The notes under the pieces were generated by a model. It did no database searches and had not been told where the DNA came from. It saw only the letters and a program-made list of their open reading frames with translations. A stretch of 64,000 nucleotides of DNA from JAGOTP01 sp964600845 (GTDB lineage Bacteria; Patescibacteriota; Patescibacteriia; 2-12-FULL-60-25), in assembly GCA_964600845.1 (NCBI GenBank), contig CAZRJW010000001.1, positions 16,514 through 80,513 on the forward strand, written 5' to 3'. The translations under genes were made by a program, and so were the position numbers. The first letter of the stretch is position 1; every line of letters starts with the position of its first letter. Of the stretch, positions 35,071-42,581 are shown one piece after another.

Positions 35071-35814
35071 TTATGGTTTACTTACACTCCATAAAAGTTC
35101 AAAGATTTGTTTGAGACTAAACGCAAGATCTGGCGAATGAATAATACAGGCGCTATTTTCCTCGCGTGTCGACAGGATCCCGATGTTATCTCCGTAGAGA
35201 TAAATCGAGGCTTTTAGTTCGATCTGGCCTGGTAAATATCGGATCTGACGAAGAGCTTTACGCTCTTCGGAGAAAAATGGATCTGCGACAAGCTTGCTTT
35301 TGACCCGAAGTGACCTGGATGAAATCCCCTTTTTGATCCGTCGCTCAATCCACTGTTTGATGTATTTTTTATCTAGCATCTGCGCAGCCAGAATCTGAGG
35401 AGAAAAGTAGACATACTCTTCTTTTGCAACGTTGATGATGTCCTCGAACAGCTCACGTGCCGCCTGCGGACCCTGAAATACCTGTGTGAAAGGCAACGCC
35501 GACGACCCCGCATACACCGACAAGAAATCTGGAAGAAGATCTTTCAGCTGACCCTGTAAACGCTCAAACCGCTTTTGCAATTCTTTTGGATGGAGTGCCA
35601 CAAACACTCTACGTTTTCCATGCTTCACAACTTGAATATACCCACGTGCTTCAAGGACTCGTAGGTTGTCGTAAACAGCCGTACGGCGCATTTTCACGGT
35701 ATCCGCGATTTCAGCTGCTGTTGCCTCCCCTTTCGAGAGAGCGGCAAGATAGAGTTCTGCGCGTTGTTCATCCAGACCGGTTGATGCAAGCCACGCGATG
35801 AGAGTTGATTTCAT
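35071..35814 (-). CDS. TrmB-family transcriptional regulator
   Basis: 247 aa. Residues 1-75 are a winged HTH of TrmB type: LASTGLDEQRAELYLAALSKGEATAAEIADTVKMRRTAVYDNLRVLEARGYI. The C-terminal half (FEDIINVAKEEYVYFSPQILAAQ, ...IYLYGDNIGILST) is the PLD-like sensor seen in TrmB-related proteins, which bind sugars or other effectors in known members. It is divergent from an MFS transporter gene across a palindromic site, so local control of that transporter is a natural guess. The effector is unknown. Confidence 0.83.
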   Translation of the reverse strand: MKSTLIAWLASTGLDEQRAELYLAALSKGEATAAEIADTVKMRRTAVYDNLRVLEARGYIQVVKHGKRRVFVALHPKELQKRFERLQGQLKDLLPDFLSVYAGSSALPFTQVFQGPQAARELFEDIINVAKEEYVYFSPQILAAQMLDKKYIKQWIERRIKKGISSRSLRVKSKLVADPFFSEERKALRQIRYLPGQIELKASIYLYGDNIGILSTREENSACIIHSPDLAFSLKQIFELLWSVSKP

Positions 35815-35838
35815 AGTTCAATAAAAATTGATGGATTT

Positions 35839-35868
35839 TTTATAGCTTAATTTGCTTAAATAAGCAAA
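35839..35868. promoter_or_regulatory. Palindromic operator and promoter between TrmB and MFS genes
   Basis: TTTGCTTA (35851-35858) and TAAGCAAA (35861-35868) form a perfect inverted repeat with a 2-bp centre. On the minus strand TTGCTT (35867-35862), 17 bp, TATAAA (35844-35839) make a promoter for the regulator, so the palindrome covers its -35. This fits autoregulation and possible shared control of the divergent transporter. Confidence 0.65.
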
Positions 35869-35924
35869 ATTTGAATCACATTTGTATCATGTGTCGATAT
35901 ATTTTGAAGAATTAAAGAGAGGGT

Positions 35925-37190
35925 ATGCCATTCCGCGAACCGCCTGCGTCTGTTATTCTTCGCGTTGATTCAACGACCATGCCTCCACCACCACGCTTAC
36001 TTGCAGCTGCCTATCGCCTGCTGATCGCGTTCTTTTTTCTGGCGCTGGCAAGTCCCATGGTTGGCACGTTCACAAACGTCTTTCTCTGGCGCCAAGGAAA
36101 GAGCCTGCCTGTGCTCATTCTCTACACAGTCGCATTCTTTCTTTTTCTTCCGCTTGGGTTCTACCTCAGTTATCGCTTCGTCGGACGGGTCACTCATCGT
36201 TTCCTGTTTCTCGTAGGGACGATCGGCGCGGGAGTTATCCCGCTGCTTCTCATCTTCTCTCCCACCTTCCTCCCTGCCGTTGTTATTTCATTTGGAGCAC
36301 TACTAGGAGTCGCGCAAGGCTTTCTTTGGTCAACGCGAAACTACCTCACCCTCAGCGTTACAACAAAAAGTACGCGTCTACACTTTAGCTCGATCGAATC
36401 ACTGATCGGAACACTCTCTGGGCTCGTTATCCCCCTACTTATCGGCTGGGGACTTGAGCTCGGGATCCGTTCCGGATGGTTCACGGTTCTTGAAGGCTAT
36501 CGCTGGATGGGACTCGGCGCCTGTGTGCTTTTAGGCATTGGAGGAACGATTGCCTACAATCGAGCTGAACCTTTACCAAAACGCCCCTCCTTGAGACTTG
36601 CTCCACTCAGCAAACAATGGAGGCTTCTTCGCGGATTGGATTTCACCCAAGGCGTGATCAGTGGGGTCAGCGGCCTTCTGCCCATTATTTTAACGGTTCT
36701 CTTTATTGGACTCGAAGGAGCCATTGGAACATTTAGTTCAATCGGAGCACTCGTGACCGCTTTGAGCATTTTCCTTGCAGGCCGATTTGTTACACACGAT
36801 CGTCGGCTCCCCGTCTTATTCGCCCCCATTATTGGAGGTCTCTTCGCCGCCTGTGCCGCTCTTTTTCTTCCTCGTCCCGTTGGCATCATTATTTGTATGG
36901 TGATCTCAGTTGGAACAACGGCGCTTCGGTGGTGGGTCACCGTCGCAACCATGTACCATGCGATTGAAGTAGAACAACGACTTACTGGGTCAACACACGA
37001 AGGACTGCTTCTTGATCGTGAGATTATGCTAGATATTGGAAGAGTCTTTGGGTTGCTGTTATTTTTACTTGCGTATTTTATCGCTCCAGCTCAGTCCCCC
37101 TTTATCGCCATTGTCTTTGTCGCCTTTCTCCAGATCGCGATCTATCCATTTTGCAAAGCGTTGGATAACAACGCAGCAAAGAATGCCTAA
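35925..37190 (+). CDS. Major facilitator superfamily transporter
   Basis: 421 aa with about twelve hydrophobic segments in two halves. FLALASPMVGTFTNVFLWRQGKS and FYLSYRFVGRVTHRFLFLVGTI fit the first MFS pair and the loop 2-3 region, and GLLPIILTVLFIGLEGAIGTFSSIG opens the second half. The first 18 residues before MPPPPRLLAAAYR are not needed by the family, and an ATG at 35979 is an alternative start. The substrate is unknown. It is divergent from the TrmB-type regulator, which may control it. Confidence 0.8.
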   Translation: MPFREPPASVILRVDSTTMPPPPRLLAAAYRLLIAFFFLALASPMVGTFTNVFLWRQGKSLPVLILYTVAFFLFLPLGFYLSYRFVGRVTHRFLFLVGTIGAGVIPLLLIFSPTFLPAVVISFGALLGVAQGFLWSTRNYLTLSVTTKSTRLHFSSIESLIGTLSGLVIPLLIGWGLELGIRSGWFTVLEGYRWMGLGACVLLGIGGTIAYNRAEPLPKRPSLRLAPLSKQWRLLRGLDFTQGVISGVSGLLPIILTVLFIGLEGAIGTFSSIGALVTALSIFLAGRFVTHDRRLPVLFAPIIGGLFAACAALFLPRPVGIIICMVISVGTTALRWWVTVATMYHAIEVEQRLTGSTHEGLLLDREIMLDIGRVFGLLLFLLAYFIAPAQSPFIAIVFVAFLQIAIYPFCKALDNNAAKNA

Positions 37191-37214
37191 AGACGCTTTT
37201 CTTTTAAACGACAA

Positions 37215-37256
37215 CACCCCGACCGCGAGTGACAGGATGTCATCTTGGTTGGGGTG
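37215..37256. terminator. Nested hairpin between convergent MFS and lipoprotein genes
   Basis: CACCCCGACC (37215-37224) pairs with GGTTGGGGTG (37247-37256), allowing a G-T pair, and encloses TGACA/TGTCA (37230-37234 with 37238-37242). On the minus strand it is followed by TTGTCGTTTAAAAG. Probable terminator for the lipoprotein gene, possibly in both directions. Confidence 0.6.
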
Positions 37257-37302
37257 AGAGAGACCTTTCTCCCAGCGAGGCTGGGTGTTGAGGGTTGAAG
37301 GA

Positions 37303-37806
37303 TCAGCGAACTGGGAGATTGTAGCCCGGAACAGGCTCCCAGTTGGTGTAGGCCCAGATGGGGAATCTGGGGTAGTTCGCGCCGATGCGCAGGCAGGCGC
37401 GGGGCACCACGTGCCGCCGCGAGCAGGCCTCGTTCAGCCACTGTCCCTGGCGACAGGTGGTCTGTGCCGCGACGAATCCGTCGCACTGGGCACGGATCGC
37501 GTAGCTGTGCAGCGCGCGGATGCGCAGCTCAGCCTCGTTCCGATCCGTCTCGAGCTGCCTGCGGGCCTCTTCGAGGTTGTTCAGGCGCTCCGAGTCGGAG
37601 CGCGCGTTCTGCGTCAGCTCGGCCACCTGGGTCTGGAGCTGCCGCACCAGGCGCTGCTGGTCGTTCATGGTCTGCTCCGCGAGCGCCTCGCGTTCGCGGC
37701 GGCCGCGATCCTCCGGCTCGAGCGCCGTGGTGGCCGTCGGGGCGTCACACCCCACTGCGACCAAGGCCACGAACAAGCCAATCATCTGTCGCATACCATT
37801 CTTCAC
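37303..37806 (-). CDS. GC-rich coiled-coil lipoprotein
   Basis: 167 aa. The start is GTG at 37806, set by GGAGG six bases upstream. The signal MKNGMRQMIGLFVALVAVGC has a lipobox with Cys20. A coiled coil follows (about 40-90: QTMNDQQRLVRQLQTQVAEL, RLNNLEEARRQLETDRNEAEL). The C-terminal part is Cys-rich (RAQCDGF, TTCRQG, NEACSRR, PRACLR), suggesting disulfides, and ends in an aromatic stretch. No family is known to me. Base use is strongly G/C, unlike the MFS gene next door; it has its own promoter (37941-37969) and a following hairpin. Confidence 0.7.
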   Translation of the reverse strand: MKNGMRQMIGLFVALVAVGCDAPTATTALEPEDRGRREREALAEQTMNDQQRLVRQLQTQVAELTQNARSDSERLNNLEEARRQLETDRNEAELRIRALHSYAIRAQCDGFVAAQTTCRQGQWLNEACSRRHVVPRACLRIGANYPRFPIWAYTNWEPVPGYNLPVR

Positions 37807-37940
37807 GTTGTCCTCCGTTTCCTTCCTTCGACCACTTCAGCTGCCCGACCTTCATAGGCATGGCCTTCACGACTTTGAGAAGCCAGGAAAACCCTGCCCA
37901 TGAAATCCAGCCTTCTATAACAGAAAAAAAACAACAGATA

Positions 37941-37969
37941 ATACTAGTTTACACACGCCATTTTGTCAA
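37941..37969 (-). promoter_or_regulatory. Promoter for the GC-rich lipoprotein gene
   Basis: On the minus strand TTGACA (37969-37964), a 17-bp spacer, and TAGTAT (37946-37941), the same two hexamers as the promoter at 52256. The GTG start is about 135 bp downstream. Confidence 0.75.
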
Positions 37970-37997
37970 CAGATCTGGCCTTGAATCCTCTTATTCC

Positions 37998-38026
37998 TTG
38001 ACCATTTAGCGACTTTCCCTTACCGT
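37998..38026 (+). promoter_or_regulatory. Candidate promoter for the zinc-ribbon gene
   Basis: TTGACC at 37998-38003, a 17-bp spacer, and TACCGT at 38021-38026. A small hairpin (38035-38040 with 38054-38059) lies in the leader. The -10 is weak, so this is a candidate only. Confidence 0.4.
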
Positions 38027-38089
38027 AACCTGTTGCGGTCCAAAACAAACCGTGACCGCTACACACCGTAGTATCAGAGGAGGCCAACG

Positions 38090-38734
38090 ATGAGCATGGA
38101 AATCGGATTCAGTTTGCGCCAGTCTGTTCGAGTAGAGACGCGGATCAGCGTCACGCAGCGGATCGCTATCAAGACCGAGCTGCTACAGCTCCGCCTGGAG
38201 GTAGTGGAGGCGATTCACGGAGAGACGTACAACCCGAAGGGTGACTGCCCGAACTGCGGACGTGTGCTCACCGGTCTCGAGATCCTTGCCGGGTTCAACA
38301 CCAACCCGGCAGACGTGAACACCACGTGTCCGAAGTGCAAGACGCGGTTTCCTCCGATCCTGCACCGCAAGAACCTGGCGGGATCGATTGAGTTCCCCTT
38401 CTACTGTGCGGTGCAGACCCTCGACCGTCTCCCGCCCCTCCGTGACCTGCCCCTAGAGGAATTCAGACTCAAGCAGGCACCGGTCTACCACTCTGCGTTG
38501 GTCCACTTCGGCGGACTGAAGCAGGCCTTCCGCCGCATCGGTCTCGTCTACGCCTTCGAGGCGGAGACCGAGTGGCGCACGCGAATCATCCCCTTCCTGG
38601 GAAGGTTGCCGGACGCGATGCTCGCACGCATCGTCGGCGGCTCAACGCGACAGATCAGGAAGATGCGCAGGGCGCGTGACATCCCCACCTTCAGCCGCCG
38701 CAAGCGCGCCGAAGAGCTGGACGCCGACAACTGA
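38090..38734 (+). CDS. GC-rich zinc-ribbon protein with sigma-54-like N-terminus, unknown function
   Basis: 214 aa; start set by AGGAGG before ATG 38090. Residues 1-35 (FSLRQSVRVETRISVTQR, then IAIKTELLQLRLEVV) read like the LxLxQxLxxTxxLxxxIxxLQL segment at the start of sigma-54, but no other sigma-54 region follows. Residues about 53-90 hold a zinc ribbon: DCPNCGR and TTCPKCKTRF. A predicted HTH-like segment (LPDAMLARIVGGSTRQIRKMRRARDIP) lies near the end. A nucleic-acid or RNA-polymerase partner is a reasonable inference. Similar zinc-ribbon proteins occur in CPR genomes in my memory, without a function. Codon use is G/C-rich. Confidence 0.7.
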   Translation: MSMEIGFSLRQSVRVETRISVTQRIAIKTELLQLRLEVVEAIHGETYNPKGDCPNCGRVLTGLEILAGFNTNPADVNTTCPKCKTRFPPILHRKNLAGSIEFPFYCAVQTLDRLPPLRDLPLEEFRLKQAPVYHSALVHFGGLKQAFRRIGLVYAFEAETEWRTRIIPFLGRLPDAMLARIVGGSTRQIRKMRRARDIPTFSRRKRAEELDADN

Positions 38735-38829
38735 CGATTCTCTTCCGCACTCGCGGCAGCTCCACCCCACTTCCTTTCTTGGTGAACCTGTCTCGGGTGC
38801 GTTGCTGTTTTAATGCTAAGCTTCACTAT

Positions 38830-39087
38830 ATGTCTCGACACCACTTCAGTCCCTATTGGAAAAACATCTATCTCTTCCTTGTTAATAAAAAGACAGATTG
38901 GAAACCAAAGGCACTGCTCGTGTTAGCGGTTCTCTATCTCATCTGGCCCGTCGATCTCGCTCCAGACCTCATCCCCTTCTTAGGCTGGCTAGACGACCTT
39001 GGGCTCGGATCACTCGCGCTTTGGTACTTGTCACGAACAGCGGGAAAATATATCGAGGAGCAGAACGCGAAGAATGACAAAAAGTAA
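38830..39087 (+). CDS. DUF1232 small membrane protein
   Basis: 85 aa from ATG 38830 (MSRHHFSPYWKN). The DUF1232 core is present: LAVLYLIWPVDLAPDLIPFLGWLDDLGLG, with the P-x-D-L-x-P-D-x-x-P and DD pattern, spanning one to two membrane helices. DUF1232 proteins are common small membrane proteins of unknown role. The basic/Lys-rich ends face the cytosol. A patatin-like gene starts 53 bp later on the same strand. Confidence 0.82.
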   Translation: MSRHHFSPYWKNIYLFLVNKKTDWKPKALLVLAVLYLIWPVDLAPDLIPFLGWLDDLGLGSLALWYLSRTAGKYIEEQNAKNDKK

Positions 39088-39140
39088 GCATACCTCCGTT
39101 CTTCCCCTCCTCACTCGCGCGGGCTAAGATGCATCCAGCT

Positions 39141-39950
39141 ATGGATCCTCTCGCCCCTCGCAAAACACTCGGCCTCGCCTTGGGAAGCGGCGGTATTCGC
39201 GGACTCTCGCATGTGGGCGTGATCAAAACATTGATAAAACACAATATTCCGATCGATTTTATTGCTGGAGCAAGTATCGGGGCTTGGGTGGGTGCGAACT
39301 ACGCCTTATTTAAGGACATCGAGCGCCTAGAAGAGTTCACCGTCCATAAACGAGAAGAAAAACTCCGAAGCTTATTTGAACCCTCCCTTCAAGGTGGGAT
39401 GATTGGTGGAAAGCGCATGCGAGCACTCCTCCTTGAATGGCTTGAAGACGCTTCCTTTGAAGAAACGAAAATTCCGCTCTCTGTAATTGCCACCGATCTT
39501 TTTAAGCGAGAGTCTGTCGTCTATTCGAGTGCCGCACTCGTTCCAGCGGTACAAGCCAGCATGGCTATTCCTGGCATGTTTAAACCCGTCTCCTACCATG
39601 GGCGCGTGCTCATCGACGGAGGTGTCTCAAATCCCGTCCCGAGCGATGTCGTGAAGCGTATGGGGGCAGACGTCGTGATTGCCGTAAACCTCGATCGAAT
39701 TCCTGCGGATACAGCCGTGCCCCACACAGGCCTCGGCATGCTCGCCGTCGCGAATCGCACGATTGAAATAATGCGGTATTATCTAGCAAACGCGACTGTC
39801 CAGTCCGCAGATATCGTTATCGAACCCTTAGTTGAAACCTACGCCAGCTGGACCCAATATTTCAGAAAAGATTTAGGGAACGAGATTGTCGCCATCGGTG
39901 AAGCAGAAACTGAGAAGATCATTCCCCAGCTCAAAGTGCTTTTGTCTTAA
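39141..39950 (+). CDS. Patatin-like phospholipase (RssA group)
   Basis: 269 aa from ATG 39141 (MDPLAPRKTLGLAL). The Ser-Asp dyad of patatins is visible: GSGGIRG (oxyanion loop), GASIGAW with the nucleophile Ser45, and LIDGGVSNPVP with the catalytic Asp (D-G-G). The family of bacterial RssA-like acyl hydrolases acts on phospholipids or lipids inside the cell; the true substrate is unknown. It is cytosolic, with no signal peptide. It follows the DUF1232 gene and probably shares its transcript. Confidence 0.88.
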   Translation: MDPLAPRKTLGLALGSGGIRGLSHVGVIKTLIKHNIPIDFIAGASIGAWVGANYALFKDIERLEEFTVHKREEKLRSLFEPSLQGGMIGGKRMRALLLEWLEDASFEETKIPLSVIATDLFKRESVVYSSAALVPAVQASMAIPGMFKPVSYHGRVLIDGGVSNPVPSDVVKRMGADVVIAVNLDRIPADTAVPHTGLGMLAVANRTIEIMRYYLANATVQSADIVIEPLVETYASWTQYFRKDLGNEIVAIGEAETEKIIPQLKVLLS

Positions 39951-40011
39951 CCGCTAGAGCCACATTCCTCTCTAGACATTAAAAATTTAAAAAGCTAGGT
40001 TCTCTCTACCT

Positions 40012-40818
40012 ATGCTTACGTCTATTGAATTTGGTCTTCCCGATGCAACCCCGGACCAACGAGCTTTTAACACAGTATTCTTTGAGCTCCTCAATCTGGA
40101 CAACTTTGGACCATCAAAAGAGACGTCCGTACTTCGTTCCTATTCAAAGGATCTTTTCCCCGCCATACGCATTACTCGCGTACAAGAGACGACATTAACC
40201 GTCACGTTTCATAAAGAAACTGAGGTACTCTCTCGTTTAGCATTCATGCATCCGAAACATCCAGAGGCACGCAAACCCAGACATGTTCCGGCGCTTCTAT
40301 CCCTCGTCGAATTCGCTGAGATCTTCAAAGGCTCGCTGGTGAGTTTGAATCATGTTGGGATCAACTTCTATACAAGCTTCATGAACAAACCAACATACAG
40401 CGCATTCAAACAACAGCTCGCTCAAGAAAGCAACCTATACAACTACCCAACTGGTGAAGAATGGCCGTTTATTATTCCCGCAACACAGGAGGAACATACA
40501 ACCGAGATAACCGACTTTTCACTCAAACGAAATCCTGAATTCGAGCTCGTCTATTCTCGCTACGAACCAGTTCCCTGTATCCAGTGCGACTTTGAGACAT
40601 CCCTTACAAAAGAGGAGGTCTTTCAACGTTTACCAAAACCAGCCGGTATCTCCTTCGAGGGATTAGAAGACTACATGCGTACCGTTTATATCGCTCATCC
40701 TTGGGGTGACGGATTACTTCGTTTTGATGTGCGTTTCAAAGACAATGGACCTGCCATTTATCCATGGATCGTCGAGAAAGGCGGGAGAGTTCGTTATTCC
40801 TCCATCATTTTCAAATAA
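40012..40818 (+). CDS. Hypothetical protein
   Basis: 268 aa, soluble, no signal or membrane helix. Scattered features include SIEFGLPDATPDQRAFN, NHVGINFYTSFM, PTGEEWPFIIPATQEEH, a CIQCDFE pair and HPWGDGLLRFDVRF near the end. The HVGINF and WGDG words loosely recall glyoxalase/bleomycin-fold pairs, but the evidence is too thin for a call. The 3' end overlaps rsgA by 25 bp on the other strand. Its base use is ordinary for the window. Confidence 0.6.
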   Translation: MLTSIEFGLPDATPDQRAFNTVFFELLNLDNFGPSKETSVLRSYSKDLFPAIRITRVQETTLTVTFHKETEVLSRLAFMHPKHPEARKPRHVPALLSLVEFAEIFKGSLVSLNHVGINFYTSFMNKPTYSAFKQQLAQESNLYNYPTGEEWPFIIPATQEEHTTEITDFSLKRNPEFELVYSRYEPVPCIQCDFETSLTKEEVFQRLPKPAGISFEGLEDYMRTVYIAHPWGDGLLRFDVRFKDNGPAIYPWIVEKGGRVRYSSIIFK

Positions 40819-41819
40819 CTTTCGTAGCGGAAGTGATTGATCATCGGGTCCTTGTTTTCCAGAGCTTGCTTCACGGCACAACCAGGCTCGCTCATATGCA
40901 AACAGTCTGAAAACTTGCAGGGTTTCTCCAAGACCTCGAATTCTGGGAACAAATAGCGGATTTCTTTCTTTGGGAGCTGATCAATTCCTAACGAACGAAT
41001 GCCTGGGGTATCAATAATATAAGAATCTGTGTCCCACTTGAGCAGCGAGCTACCGGTCGTTGTATGACGTCCCTTGCCGGTTTTTTGATTGACCTCACCC
41101 GTGTTCGCCTCAATCCCAGGGATCAACGCATTCAACAAAGAAGACTTCCCCACACCGCTCTGCCCAAGAAAAACAGCCGTCTTGCCTCGGATGGTATTTT
41201 TCAGCTCCTCAATTCCCTCTGAACGAAGAGAGGAGGTGCGGATAATAGGAACATTAATACTTTGATAAAACGTTAAGATTTCATCTTGGAGATCTGTCAG
41301 ATCCGTTTTCGTTAAACAAATGACTGGTCTCACATTCCCTACTTGGAGCAAGGCGAGGTAGCGGTCGATAAAGCGTGGATGAAAATCTGGATCTTTTACC
41401 GAAACGGTAATAATCCCAATATCGACGTTGGCTGATAAGACGTGCTCTTCAAGATTGGCATCAACACGTGTCCAATCGCCACGCGAGCGAGTCACAAAAC
41501 TTCTTCGTTCCTCTCTTCCGACCAATAAAACAGGGTCCGTCTCTTCTACCCCCCTGCGGAAAAAGACTCGATCCCCAATCACAAAGTCGCTTGCGACGTC
41601 TGGATCGATCTCACGATCCAGCGCACCTGGTAAAAACATATCGTCCTTCATGACGGTAAAGACTTTTGGCTGGATCCCGGCCAAAACACCAACTTCAAAC
41701 GCAACAACTCCCTCTTCCGTGAGAGAAGAGGGCTCCGTGGAGCGTAAGGCCTTTTTTTCGGCCCGATCCTTTTTTGCCTGGGTTCGTTTATTTCGTTCTC
41801 GATCAAAGAGATTAGCCAT
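40794..41819 (-). CDS. rsgA: Ribosome small-subunit-dependent GTPase A
   Basis: 341 aa from ATG 41819 (MANLFDRERNKR). It releases assembly factors from the 30S subunit at the expense of GTP. The circularly permuted GTPase order is seen: CLTKTDL (G4), then GQSGVGKSSLLN (G1), then the TTTG switch I and DTPGIRSLG (G3). The C-terminal zinc site is CKFSDCLHMSEPGC. An OB-fold domain precedes. The gene converges with the hypothetical at 40012 and overlaps it by 25 bp. Confidence 0.95.
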   Translation of the reverse strand: MANLFDRERNKRTQAKKDRAEKKALRSTEPSSLTEEGVVAFEVGVLAGIQPKVFTVMKDDMFLPGALDREIDPDVASDFVIGDRVFFRRGVEETDPVLLVGREERRSFVTRSRGDWTRVDANLEEHVLSANVDIGIITVSVKDPDFHPRFIDRYLALLQVGNVRPVICLTKTDLTDLQDEILTFYQSINVPIIRTSSLRSEGIEELKNTIRGKTAVFLGQSGVGKSSLLNALIPGIEANTGEVNQKTGKGRHTTTGSSLLKWDTDSYIIDTPGIRSLGIDQLPKKEIRYLFPEFEVLEKPCKFSDCLHMSEPGCAVKQALENKDPMINHFRYESYLKMMEE

Positions 41820-41863
41820 ATTCACAGCATACAGTTACGTCGCGTTTTATCCAAACGAGGATA

Positions 41864-41897
41864 CAAAAACCCCAAGCGGTAAAGCCTGGGGTTTTTG
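41864..41897 (-). terminator. Intrinsic terminator after a short ORF, upstream of rsgA
   Basis: An 11-bp perfect stem (41864-41874 with 41887-41897) with an internal GC/GC pair in the loop. It has a T-run on the minus strand and lies 7 bp after the stop of the 24-codon ORF at 41904-41978. Confidence 0.8.
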
Positions 41898-41903
41898 AAC
41901 AGA

Positions 41904-41978
41904 TTATTTCTGTTCTGTTGGCTGAGCTGGAGCTTCTGGGGTTGTTTCTTCAGCTGGAACCTTTGTTTCGTCGTTCAT
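41904..41978 (-). CDS. Candidate 24-aa acidic proline-rich peptide
   Basis: ATG at 41978 reads MNDETKVPAEE and continues TTPEAPAQ to a TAA at 41904-41906, 24 residues. It is immediately followed by a strong terminator on the same strand, which marks a transcript end there. No ribosome-binding site is seen. Low-complexity E/P/T-rich tails like this occur at the ends of ribosomal and surface proteins, but here it is alone. It may be a real small peptide or an untranslated RNA 3' end. Confidence 0.35.
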   Translation of the reverse strand: MNDETKVPAEETTPEAPAQPTEQK

Positions 41979-42116
41979 AGTGTGTTTGTGTAATCTGTAA
42001 ACTTCACGCATCGCTTTCGCAACAGATCGTTCTACAGTTTCGAGTAAGCCTCATACCGACTGTGGACCCCTTATGGGATACTGTCAACCTTTTGCTGCAA
42101 AAAAGGAGGTCTAATT

Positions 42117-42581
42117 TTATGCATCCAGTCTCAAAGCCAAGGCTGCTTCCACCGCACTCATCGCTGCCTCCCAGCCCTTCTTTTGGACACCCAATGCGCG
42201 TGCCTCTGCCTGCTCTCGCGTATCTGCCGTTAATACCCCAAAGGCCACGGGGATCCCTGTTTCAACCGAAATGGAGGTCAAACCCTGGGCCACAGCACTC
42301 GCAATATACGCGTCATGCTTTGTCTCCCCTTTTAGCAAAACGCCGAGACAAATAATCGCATCGTATTCCTTTGTTTTCGCAATGCGGCTCGCTGCAACGG
42401 GAAGCTCGAACGAGCCTGGAACACGAATCACCTGGATATCTTCACGCGCAACGTTGCAATATTCAAGCGCGGCGCAGGCGTCATCGACCATAGAATCACA
42501 CAACACCTGATTAAATCGCGCACCAATCACCGCAATCCGCAAACCAGCGCCTTCTAGTTGTTCAAATTGATTGGAGTTCAT
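42117..42581 (-). CDS. ribH: 6,7-dimethyl-8-ribityllumazine synthase
   Basis: 154 aa. It condenses 5-amino-6-ribitylaminouracil with dihydroxybutanone phosphate in riboflavin synthesis. The family words are present: AVIGARFNQVLCDSMVDDA, VPGSFELPVAA, DAIICLGVLLKGETKHDAYIASAVAQGL and GIPVAFGVLTADTREQAEARA. It overlaps the stop of ribE by 4 bp, forming ribE-ribH. No ribA/B/D gene is in the window. It probably forms an icosahedral or pentameric shell as usual. Confidence 0.93.
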   Translation of the reverse strand: MNSNQFEQLEGAGLRIAVIGARFNQVLCDSMVDDACAALEYCNVAREDIQVIRVPGSFELPVAASRIAKTKEYDAIICLGVLLKGETKHDAYIASAVAQGLTSISVETGIPVAFGVLTADTREQAEARALGVQKKGWEAAMSAVEAALALRLDA

